Part shown: in pieces, positions 35,766 to 44,847 of the stretch | How positions within the stretch are numbered: position 1 is the stretch's first letter | Layout of the letters: the number at the start of each line of letters is the position of its first letter | Source: Hydractinia symbiolongicarpus | Lineage: Eukaryota > Cnidaria > Hydrozoa > Anthoathecata > Hydractiniidae | DNA: 64,000 nt | Reading direction: 5' to 3' | Assembly (NCBI RefSeq): GCF_029227915.1 | Contig: NC_079880.1 | Coordinates: forward strand, 30,557,501 to 30,621,500 | The notes under the pieces: generated by a model | Database searches by the model: none | What the model saw: only the letters and a program-made list of their open reading frames with translations | What the model was told of the DNA's origin: nothing | Position numbers and translations under genes: made by a program

Positions 35766-37328
35766 CATAGTCATAAGAAAAACAGATAGTCTGGTGACAA
35801 ACAACAGCGCATTGTTCTCACTTATTACTAGGCGGCCGCGCAAGCACCCAAACTGCCAATAGGGCACAGAAAAGTTCAAAATGGCCGGAGAGAGCATGTA
35901 TATTACTTGTATTACTGCATTTTGATTTTGTTTTTTCATATATATATATATATATATAAAACGATATGCCTGGTGCAAACTGCTCAACACTTTACTTTCC
36001 AACGTCCCGTAGACACAAAGATATAACTATATTTAAAGTCCCTCTTCCCAATAACGAAGTGAATAAGAAGTGGAGAGGTGAATTGATAAATATCATTACA
36101 AAAGATCGTGTAATTGACGATTTATTTAAGGAAAGGGTCGCTTCTACACTAAATTTTAAAAACATGTCATCCCCAAAAAATGTGATATCACTGAATATCA
36201 CCAAATGCCTTATAAGTCGAAATTGCATCAAGATATTATCGCTCTAACTCGTGTAAACTTCTCATTACCAATTCAAGTCCTTGTTCACCTTGTCATAGTC
36301 ATGAATTTAAATTTATATACGAGGAAAATAGGAAAAAAGTAAACTTTCTTGAACCTGCAAAACTGCATGCACCTCTTAAAAACACATCTCAACAAAAAGT
36401 TAGCCTTGCATTACAACAAAAGTGTTTATGTTATAAACAATTAGAGTCAGAATTGAATGACATGAAAGTTGCCTTAGAAATGCAAAGCAAAGAAGTTACT
36501 CCAGAACTGGGTAGAGATTTTGTTTCTTTGTTCAATGGCTGCAATAAACAAAAAGTCCCTCATTTCATGAAGCTTTTTTGGGAGGAACAACAGAGATATA
36601 TCAATTCTTCATGTGCAAATAGTGTTCGCTACCATCCTATAATAACAAAATACTGCCTATCTCTAGCTGCTAAATCATCATCTACTTATTCTGATCTTCG
36701 CTATGACAACAAAACTGGTTTTGGCATATTATTCCTCCCAAGTTTAAGAACATTGAGAGATTACCTAAACTATATACAACCACAAAGAGGATTTAATCAT
36801 GAAATTGTAAGGGAACTAGGAAAAAAACGGAATTATTTTCTTCTCCAGAACGTTATGTAACAATTTTGTTGTATGAAATGAAGGTGCAGGACGATCTTGT
36901 ATGGGATAAACACACTGGGGAGCTAATTGGATATGTAGATTTAGGAGATGTAAGTGTTAACCATGCTACATTGAGTGATTTTAAAGAACTTGCTACACAT
37001 GTTTTGGTTTTTCTTGTAAAAAGTGTTGTGAATCCTCTTTCCTTCAGTCTTGCAACTTTTGCTACAACAGGTGCAACATCATTTCAAATTTTCCCCATAT
37101 TTTGGAAAGCTGTCAACATTCTTAAAAATATCAATTTGAAAGTAATAGCAGCTACTAACTTCTCATAAGATCCTGTAGATCATCTTCAGCAACAAAATCG
37201 CCCTTCGCAGCGGCCATTTTTAAAAATCTGTGCCCCATGGGGCCGTCGAATTCAAAAGTTGCAGTGCCGATTCAATAACAATACAAACGGCCCGGGATTC
37301 TAGACTATCTGTTTTTCTTATGACTATG
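35766..37328 (+). mobile_element. Decayed P-element / THAP9-like transposon, 1563 bp
   Basis: Perfect 27-bp terminal inverted repeats, beginning CATAGTCATAAGAAAAACAG, lie at 35766-35792 and 37302-37328. The flanks carry GTCACAT (left) and GTCGCAT (right), a degraded target duplication of about the 8-bp P-element size. Inside is a THAP finger and P-type transposase sequence, truncated at the 3' side. The element is too short to hold the whole transposase, so it is an internally deleted copy. Confidence 0.88.
35966..37168 (+). pseudogene. THAP-domain P-type transposase, broken and C-terminally deleted
   Basis: The first part (35966-36240) is a THAP domain: MPGANCST.., TSRRHKDITIFKVP and NEVNKKWRGEL. 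The second zinc-binding Cys is Phe (CSTLYF where C-x4-C is expected), so the finger is damaged. After a frameshift and stops come a coiled-coil remnant, VTPELGRDFVSLFNGCN, FLPSLRTLRDYLNYI, then another frame change and LVWDKHTGELIGYVDLGD with FATTGATSFQIFPIFWKA. The last blocks are typical of P-element/THAP9 transposases and include the RNase H-like core start. The rest of the catalytic core and the GTP-binding part are missing. Confidence 0.85.
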
Positions 37329-37658
37329 GTCGCATTGTTCAATTTAAACTCGGGGTTTCCGCTTAGTCATTCGTTCGCATCTAAGCTTTTGTTTGAGAGA
37401 AACTCATTTTATCAACTTGAAGAAGAAAGTTAACCAGGCTACTTGCCAACCGCCATCAATTGAAAATGCTTGTGTTTTTTTATCACATGGGTATTTTTTT
37501 CGAGCACACGCTCAAGAGATCGATCAATTCATCAATAAATAGTAGCTACTTGTGTAGCACAAAACCAGATAAGTTCAATATTCAAAATGTGTAAAATCTT
37601 GTCCAGTTTAAAGCAAAACCCAAAATCCAGTTACAAAATCGTGTCCAGTAGAATAACC

Positions 37659-38235
37659 TAATTTCGTTTTTATTGTACATATTTTAGCATTTGAAGATGT
37701 TTCTTATACGATAGGACCTAGCCGTACCTTAATATTTTCCAGCCGTACCTTATTTTAGCTAGCCGTACCTAGCCTAATTTCGTTTTTATGGAACAATTTT
37801 AGCATTTGAAGATGTTTCTTATACGATAGGACCTAGCCGTACCTTAATATGGTCCTGCCGTACCTTATTTTAGCTAGCCGTACCTAATCTAATTTCGTTT
37901 TTATGGAACATTTGTAGCATTTGAAGATGTTTCTTATACGATAGGACCCAGCCGTACCTTAATATGGTCCAGCCGTACCTTATTTTGGCTAGCCGTACCT
38001 AACATAATTTCGTTTTTATTGAACATTTGTAGCATTTGAAGTTGTTTCTTATATGATAGGACCCCGCCGTACCTTAATATTTTCCAGCCGTACCTTATTT
38101 TGGCTAGCCGTACCTAACATAATTTCGTTTTTATTGAACGTTTTTAGCATTTGAAATTGTTTCTTATATGATAAGACCCAGCCGTACCTTAATATTATCT
38201 AGCCGTACCTTAATTTTGGCAACCGTATTTAAATT
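37659..38235. repeat. 115-bp tandem array, five copies, rich in AGCCGTACCTTA
   Basis: Units start with TAATTTCGTTTTTAT at 37659, 37775, 37890, 38005 and 38120, a period of 115-116 bases. Each holds three AGCCGTACCT words. Copies differ by a few bases and small indels. The complementary word AAGGTACGGCT appears at 38600-38660, which suggests that the array and that block are the two ends of one ~1-kb element. Confidence 0.9.
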
Positions 38236-38599
38236 TAGCCAGCTGTAGTCACTTTTAGCGCTAGCTCTAATATTGTCCGCAGCGTAATAATGTTCAATCT
38301 TACTTTACTAATGTTTTTCATACATTCAATTTTAAAAATCTCTTTTGTATTTGTATTAAAATCATTTTATAAAAATTATAATACATGTAAGATATATTAT
38401 TATCGGTATTTCATCATTGAGGATTCCCTGGGGGTTACTGGGGCTCGACGATGGAGTGCTCCATTTTGTATTATTTTTATCGGCATAGATATTCACCTAA
38501 AAGACGAAATAAAAGTTAGACAATTTAACTTTGATATACATTAACTACTAATTTTAAGCTTAGAAGCAAGTGGTCTTACACAGAGCTGCTAATTACGAA

Positions 38600-38660
38600 T
38601 TTTCTTAAGTACGGCTAAGGTACGGCTAAGGTGCGGCTGTTAGGTACGGCTAGCTTTACT
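38600..38660. repeat. Inverted TACGGCTAAGG block matching the tandem array
   Basis: Three or four copies of GTACGGCTAAG/GTACGGCTAGC lie in reverse sense to the AGCCGTACCTTA words at 37659-38235. This is consistent with a right terminus of a non-autonomous element. Confidence 0.6.
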
Positions 38661-38889
38661 TAACCTCTCAAACACACTACACTGGCAAGCTAATCGCGCA
38701 TGATTCGCGCAGGTTTTCAGTTGATTAATTTTACAAAAAACAAATGTACAAAAAACAACAAGTTGGTAGCTAGCTAAGCTAAAAGCTGAAAGGAAACTCT
38801 TGCTAAAAATAGGCAAATTTTTATGTGACTGCACTATTCTTTTAGGAAAACTGGTAAAAATTGGCAATAACTATCACTCCAGTTACACG

Positions 38890-39125
38890 GTAGCTAGGCT
38901 TTCATGTATGAGTCTGGCAGATGTTTTGATGTCCTTTTATCTGTGCTGCTCAGAGGATGCCTGTGCATATATACTTTGTGAACATCCACAACTCATCTAG
39001 CTATATATATGGAAACTGTTGTACATCAAGATGGGTTTTCTATTAGCCAGGACCAAGTGAAACTAAATTGCATATTTTGTTGTCTTGTTTACACATTCCA
39101 TATCAAATCATCAAATTTTAGAAGC
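38890..39125 (+). pseudogene. Coding-like fragment of an unidentified helical protein
   Basis: After a TAG acceptor-like site the frame reads LSCMSLADVLMSFYLCC and SEDACAYILCEHPQLI, then TAG. In a second frame METVVHQDGFSISQDQVKLN and CIFCCLVYTFHIKSSNF follow. Both look like real protein with amphipathic helices. A frame break and the lack of a donor argue for decay or for splicing I cannot resolve. It may belong with 34039-34240 and 42690-43012. Confidence 0.35.
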
Positions 39126-39156
39126 TGATATAACCCACCTTTAAAAATGCATAAAA

Positions 39157-39282
39157 TTTGGTATGTAAGTTGCTTTAAGTGGTTTGAAACATACCAAATT
39201 AAATTCTTGACTGATAAATTTTGGTATGTAAGTTGCTCTAAGTGGTTTAAAACATACCAAATTAAATTCTTGACTGACTATA
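39157..39282. repeat. 63-bp tandem duplication with internal hairpin
   Basis: Two copies begin TTTGGTATGTAAGTTGCT at 39157 and 39220. Each contains TTTGGTATGT paired with ACATACCAAA, so each can fold as a hairpin. The copies differ at only a few sites. Confidence 0.85.
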
Positions 39283-39454
39283 TAGTATTGTGCTTGGAAA
39301 CCAGCCTTGACAGTTTACCTTAAGGGAAGAAATTTTCGCGGGAATTTAATTTCGCGGTTGATCAAAACGATTTTTTTCGCGGAATTTAATTTCGCGGTCG
39401 AGAAAAAAATATAATTTTCGCGGTCGAGAAAAAATAGTCTTTCTAAATTGTTAA

Positions 39455-41232
39455 TTACTCGTTACATTCATCATCGATAATGAAGTCAAATGCGTTTCTA
39501 TCAAAGTCTTCTTCGAACCCCCATTCTGCATCATCATCATTGTCGTCGTCATCTTCATCATTTTCTACGATTTCGTTTACGTATCCTTCCCGTATCTCGT
39601 CCGATACTTCGATGAAGCTGGGCTGGTTAGCAATCTCATCCGGTGACATAGCCAACGGCGCTATCTCATTAAACGGGTCGACGCTTGGTAGATTCAACTT
39701 TCCTTTCTTTATCGCATCATAAATTCCAGCAATTTTCCAACCTTTAACAATAACATCAACACCAGCTACTGAGGCGATGTGATTGTAGTAGTCCACAATC
39801 CAACTTGCATGTAATGGTTTCATAGTCGTTAGTTTGAACTCAATGTTGATGTTTTCCACTTTTACTCCAGCATCAAGGGCGTTCTGAACCTGTTGTGTGT
39901 ACCAATCAGAAAACTTGCTTTTCATGAATTTCTTGCAATGGCCGTTTACTGTTAAATCCAGCGGCTGGAATAGATGGGTCATATTGTTGGGTACCATGAT
40001 GAAAAATATGTTATTTCGTGTTAAGTGAGACGTGACTTCGTCGGTGATTTGGCCACGAAACACATCGAATACCAAGAGAGCTGCTTGGTCTGGCTTTCCC
40101 AGTGCTTCTCGCTGAGCCTTGACATATGGTAGAATAACCTCATCGATAACTTTTATTGATTCTGCTGTATTACTGAAGTGTTTTGGGTTAACACTCAAGC
40201 TAAATGAATCAGGGAATTTGAATCTTGGGAGACTTTGGGTAGTCTTTCCGCCGTAAATAAGTTGGATTGGTAGGAAGCTTCCATCCAATGTGACCACAAA
40301 GGTAGCTGTTATGCAACGTTTATCAGATGAGCCTGCGATTCCGATAGACTTTGTGCCTTTTTTGGCCAATGTATGGTTGCCGCTTGGTACGTACTTGAGT
40401 GGAGTTTGGTCCAAATTCATTACGAGACTGTCTGGAATGTTATGTTCTTCGACAAGGGATACGATATCATGCAAATAGAGTAGTTGTGCTTCTTTTTTCG
40501 CTCCTTCGGGTATTTCGACCTTTCCTGTTGTTTTCATGCGTTTTACAAACCCCATTCTTTGAAATAAGCTCTTAGCCCAAGATGACGAATCGAGATCGAT
40601 GTGTGCTAAATTTAACTGTGGGTTTCGTGCAATTAGAGCTTTGGCAACTGATACCGCAATGGCAGACGTAATTATCCCCCCTCTGTTTCGCACCGCCAGT
40701 AGAAATTTTTGGACCATTTGGTCCAAAGTTCCTAGTAAAAGTGGTCGACCTCTTCTGAGAACTGCCAACTCACGTCCGACAGAACGCTTCTCCTTACTCG
40801 CCTTTTTTACCTCGTCTTGATACAGTTTACACCACCCTCTAACAGTACTTTCGTTCAATGGTTGGCTTCTTGATGAAAATTTCCTCGTAGCAGCAGCGGG
40901 GCCGTGGATTGCAGCATATTTGCCGATATTAAATCTGTCTTCGTTTGACCATTTTTGGTAGGACTTTCTGTTGGTCTTTCGAGGAGTAGATGCGGCTTGG
41001 GCAGCAGCTTGGAAATCTAACGGTCCTAAACCTGATTCTCTCTGCAAGTTACGCGACGATTCTGAAAAATTAAAGGGATATCTGGGTATTACATTTGTAT
41101 CAAATAAATATCAACTGCTTTAGAATTTTAATAATTCTAACAAGGCTTTAAACTCGGAAGATTTTTGCTTAAAAAGTAAGTATTACAATATGAAAGTTAA
41201 TAATAAAAAGTAGTGTTACCTGAACTTGACAT
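39455..41232 (-). CDS. Pogo/jerky-type (CENP-B-related) DDE_1 transposase
   Basis: Two exons give 539 residues: a tiny first exon 41232-41220 (ATG TCA AGT TCA G) and the main exon 41061-39455. The borders are GT-AG and the long frame itself lacks an ATG near its start, which supports the spliced start. The N-terminal third is a Lys-rich HTH/CENP-B-type DNA-binding region (KWSNEDRFNIGKYAAIHG, then STVRGWCKLY). The catalytic core has D222 in MNLDQTPLKY, D337 in LLVFDVFRGQ and D373 in LFQPLDLTVN, a DDD triad. The tail is acidic. It would act in the nucleus on the TIRs. The complete frame, with no stops, suggests recent activity. Confidence 0.93.
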
Positions 41233-41441
41233 TTTTCTTTCGTCTTGTTTTGTCTTTTTCACATGAACGCGTTTGTTTACATGTGTCAGTTTATCACCCA
41301 AACTCAAGAACACGAGTGAAAGATATTTTGATCGATGAACAATACAAATATACAAAATTTGTGGTTTAATAGACCATTTCTATATATCCAAAACGAGACG
41401 AATTTCTATTAAAAACTTTCAATGGTTTTTTTTTGTTTCGG

Positions 41442-41629
41442 GAGAGCAAATAAATGAACATTCGAAAAGAAAAATTTTCCAGACAACAATTTTCCCGCGT
41501 GTTTATCCTATTGTTTGAGGGGGAAACCCTTCGATGAGAGCAAATAAATGAACATTCGAAAAGAAAAATTTTCCAGACAACAATTTTCTCGCGTGTTTAT
41601 CCTATTGTTTGAGGGGGAAACCCCTTACT
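41442..41629. repeat. 94-bp tandem duplication between the two transposon genes
   Basis: A segment starting GAGAGCAAATAAATGAACAT occurs at 41442 and 41536, almost identical. It fills much of the space between the divergent transposase and HIRAN genes, where a shared promoter should be. Confidence 0.9.
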
Positions 41630-41737
41630 CGCTGAAGTAAAGGAGACTGAAGTAAAAGAGAGTCAAACAATGAGGACAAACTTATTGAGACAAGAAGGAA
41701 ACAAGAAAGTACAGAAGAAAGTTACTGTCACTGTAAG

Positions 41738-42361
41738 ATGGCGTACAGTAAAGTTTTCGAATTTTCAGCAGCAGTAAGAGGATACCATTATTATAAAAGC
41801 TTTTGGAATCCTCAGAGAGAACAATTTCTAGAATGTCATCACGAGTTTGGAAATCCCTTTGATCGTTTCGCGATCAAGGTTTGCGAAATAGGAGATACAA
41901 ATGCAGTTGGTCATCTTCCACGAGAGATCTCGCGTGTTACAAAATTTTTCATGGATAGAGGAGCAATCGTTAATGCCAAGCTTACAAGTGAACATTATAG
42001 ACGCTCTCCCATCGTTCAAGGCGGTATGGAGATTCCATGTAAAATCACAGTGAAAATTGCTGGTATTTGTATTAACCTTCTGTTGATGGAAAAATATAAA
42101 CAACTTATAGAGGAATTGTACATTGAACCCAAGAATGAGGAAAATCTGGGATCCTTTTTACAACCTAATAATGTGACCGAGGAAAGCATCAATTTACCTT
42201 CCACTTCATCCCAATCGAAGAAGAGCAAGTCCAAAGATGAAGCGAGCAATCAGAAAGATATCCGAAGTTTTTTTAGCAAGACCATTAGCATTAAAACAAC
42301 TACTAAAAGGCGAGATGGCAAGAAGAAAACGGAAAAGATTATCACGATTGACTCTGATTGA
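41738..42361 (+). CDS. HIRAN-domain protein with PIP-box, transposon accessory gene
   Basis: A single-exon ORF of 207 residues. Residues about 12-85 form a HIRAN domain: GYHYYKSFWNPQ, LECHHEFGNPFDRFAIKV, VGHLPREISRV. HIRAN in HLTF/Rad5 binds free 3' DNA ends at stalled forks. Residues 172-179 are QKDIRSFF, a textbook PCNA-interacting (PIP) box (Q-x2-I-x2-F-F), followed by a basic tail with KRRDGKKKTEK, a likely nuclear signal. Between them is a Ser/Lys-rich linker. It diverges from the transposase across a duplicated spacer and is inside the same TIRs, so it is transposon cargo and not a host gene. I infer a role in repair or replication-coupled transposition. Confidence 0.88.
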   Translation: MAYSKVFEFSAAVRGYHYYKSFWNPQREQFLECHHEFGNPFDRFAIKVCEIGDTNAVGHLPREISRVTKFFMDRGAIVNAKLTSEHYRRSPIVQGGMEIPCKITVKIAGICINLLLMEKYKQLIEELYIEPKNEENLGSFLQPNNVTEESINLPSTSSQSKKSKSKDEASNQKDIRSFFSKTISIKTTTKRRDGKKKTEKIITIDSD

Positions 42362-42689
42362 TTAATGAAAGTTTTATTGATTATTGTAATTCTTAGAGCA
42401 TCTCTTATGTTAGAAAAGATACTTTTATGTATATGCCATTTCTCCATTCTCAGTTTTCACTGAATTTATAATTCCAATGCAAATAAAATCAAAAATTTTC
42501 GCGAGAATTTAATTTCGCGGTCAACAAATTTCGAAAAATTTCGCGGGAATTTAATTTCGCGGTCGGTGAATTTTTAAAATTTTCGCGGGAAGAAAATTTC
42601 GCGGTTTTTTCCAAAAACCGCGAAAACCGCGAAATTTTCTTCCCGCGAAAATTTCTTCCCTTAAGGTAACTGAAATACACCAAAAGCAG

Positions 42690-43012
42690 TGACCACTCTT
42701 CATTGTTATTACTGGGATGTATGTCTAGTGCATCCAGTACAATAAGAACAGCTAGACAAATGCTTGCTTCACCAAATGGGAATGTGGGAAGCATGACAGT
42801 GTACTGAGCTTGGAGACATTTGATGTATGTAGAGATAGCTGGTATTTCTGTAGCATTGACATTTATGGCTGCAACATATGGTTAGATGTGACATGGTCAC
42901 ATTTAACCATGATCATATATGTGACATGAGAAATAAGAGCATTTGCTTGAGCAGAGTTTCTTTGTGCTTGATTGCAAACCTTGTTCAAATGATAGGAAAC
43001 ACACCTATTAGT
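42690..43012 (+). pseudogene. Coding-like fragments of an unidentified helical-repeat protein
   Basis: After AAGCAG the frame reads DHSSLLLLGCMSSASSTIRT and ARQMLASPNGNVGSMT (to about 42798). At 42932-43009 another piece reads NKSICLSRVSLCLIANLVQM and IGNTPIS. Both look like ARM/HEAT-type helices. Donor sites are poor, so these are either weakly spliced exons or decayed exons. They start 20 bases after the pogo-type element, so that element may sit in their intron. Confidence 0.35.
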
Positions 43013-43147
43013 TGAAGACTATTCTGGAGAAGGCCACCAGTGTTTGCTAGATAATTAATATACTAAATAACTGCCAATAAAAAAACAAGTAAAACATTTG
43101 TCATTAATTAGGCAATGTAATTACTTAAAAATATGCTATTTTGCAAT

Positions 43148-44847
43148 TTAGTGACTAGATTTTAATATAGTAGCAAGATCTAGTTCAGGACACAAAGACT
43201 GCAGCTCATTCCAGTGAACAACTGACTGATGAACAATAGAATTAATACCATATTTAGAGGTTTTACAGTGACTTTTCGCTAATAAACCCCTTGATCTCCC
43301 CCTAGTGATGCGAGTATTAGAGTAGTATCTGAGATCAAAAGTATTACTTAGAGAAAAATTTTGCCTGTTTAAAATTTGATAAATCATTAAAACATTTACG
43401 GACATAGTAAGGTCAGTAAGCTTTAGAATCCGGAGTTCATTAAATAAAGGAGAATGTGCATTAAAATCAGAAAGTTTTTAAGAAGAAAAGTTCTGTTGGT
43501 AATGGGATTAGGGTTTTGGGCCCAAACCTGGCAAGCATATCTTAAATGAGAATCAAAAAGAGCATTAGATACAAAGCATAGTAGATTTTGGAACAAAATA
43601 ACGTAGTTTGGAGATGATACCATTAGCATTTCGAAGTTTAGTAGATAAATTTTGTATATAAGGACTTCAGGATAAGAAACAGTTTAATAAAACTCCGAGG
43701 TATCTTACTGACTTACTTAAATTTAGAGGTTTGCCATTAAGCTTTAGATTAAAATTTAGGTTGATTTTTTTACTTAGACTACGAAAAAGGATAACCTCAG
43801 TTTTTGAAACATTTAGGATATTTAATTTGCACATAACTATTTAAACAGCCTCTTGAGATCAATATTGAACATTTGTTGATCCTTTTTAGATAGGGGCTTG
43901 AAAAAAGTAGACATGTATATATCATCAGCAAATAATGTAGTTTTACTAAAAATTATGGCATTAGAAAGATCATTAATATAGATGATAAAAAGTAAGGGTC
44001 CTAACACGGAACCTTGAGTTACACCACATAGAACCTTCTTTAAAATAGAATTATTCCCTCCATAATTTACGAATTAAGATCTTTCAGTAACGTAAGATCT
44101 GATCCAATTATAAGCAATATCCCTTATACCATATAGTTCTAGGTTTTTGAAGTAGTATATTATAACTAACAGTATCGAAAGCTTTTTGGAGATCTATGAA
44201 CACACCACAAGAAAACTGCCCATCATCAAGTGCCCTACGTATATCTTCAGTTAAAGTAATCAGAGCATGATTGGTAGAATGCATACTTCTAAAACCAAAT
44301 TGTCTTTTAAAAAATATATTATGCTTGATTAAAAAGGTTGTAAGCCTTTTATGAACAAGTTTTTCAAAAATTTTGTCTATATTTGAAAGTAGAGTGATAG
44401 AACGATAATTGTTCACATCTTGGTTTGATACTTTGTTTTTGAAAATTGGGATTACTTTACTAATTTTAAGGAAAGATGGAAAAATCCCTGGTTCAAAAGA
44501 GAAATTGATTATTTTCGTTAAAATAAGAGATAGTTCATGTGATACAAAAACAAAAATAGCTTTTGGAATACTGAATTCACCACAGCTTTTATTATGGTTT
44601 AAAGATTGAATTGTTTTGGGCATATCATCTGGAGTCACAGTTTAAAAAAAATGATTTAGTTGAGAGGTTCCTTGAGATAAAGTCTTTGTATATAATTGCC
44701 AAAATAAGGTATTTTTTCTTGAAGTTTGGTGGCAATAGAACTGAAAAACTCATTAAATGAATTTGCAATTTCACTAGGGTCTGAAATTATATTATTATAT
44801 TTATTTAGAAAGATCTTAGGTTGATTTTTATTTGATTTATTCATCAT
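43148..44847 (-). pseudogene. Jockey-like LINE reverse transcriptase, 3' half
   Basis: Minus-strand blocks in order: NEFFSSIATKLQEKI, ISKVIPIFKNKVSNQDVNNY, RSITLLSNIDKIFEKLVH, FGFRSMHSTNHALITLTEDI, GVFIDLQKAFDTVSYNILL, GVTQGSVLGPLLFIIYINDL, LFADDIYMSTFFK (catalytic FADD near 43925), and the C-terminal HLRYACQVWAQ and SIVHQSVVHWNELQS. This is a non-LTR RT of the jockey/CR1 type. Multiple stops and shifts make it dead. Its 5' part resumes at 47946, beyond an inserted RTE-type LINE. Confidence 0.85.

Larger units (their letters stand above)
39311..42671. mobile_element. Pogo/jerky-type DNA transposon with HIRAN accessory gene, 3.36 kb
   Basis: The left end starts CAGTTTACCTTAAGGGAAGA, and the right end in reverse complement starts CAGTTACCTTAAGGGAAGAA. 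These are TIRs of over 30 bp with a 1-base indel, running into AATTTTCGCGGGAA. Both subterminal zones carry several copies of AATTTAATTTCGCGGTC, and the right end adds a long CCGCGAAA hairpin. Inside are two divergent intact genes: a DDE/DDD transposase (minus) and a HIRAN-domain protein (plus). Flanking bases are GA and AA, not the TA duplication expected of pogo elements, so target duplication is unproven. Confidence 0.88.

Noticed and set aside
37659-38235. CRISPR array
   Set aside because: The period is regular, but the whole unit is conserved, with no unique spacers, and the context is an animal genome.
41738-42361. Host HLTF-like gene
   Set aside because: Only the HIRAN domain is present, with no SNF2 helicase or RING, and it lies inside the transposon TIRs.
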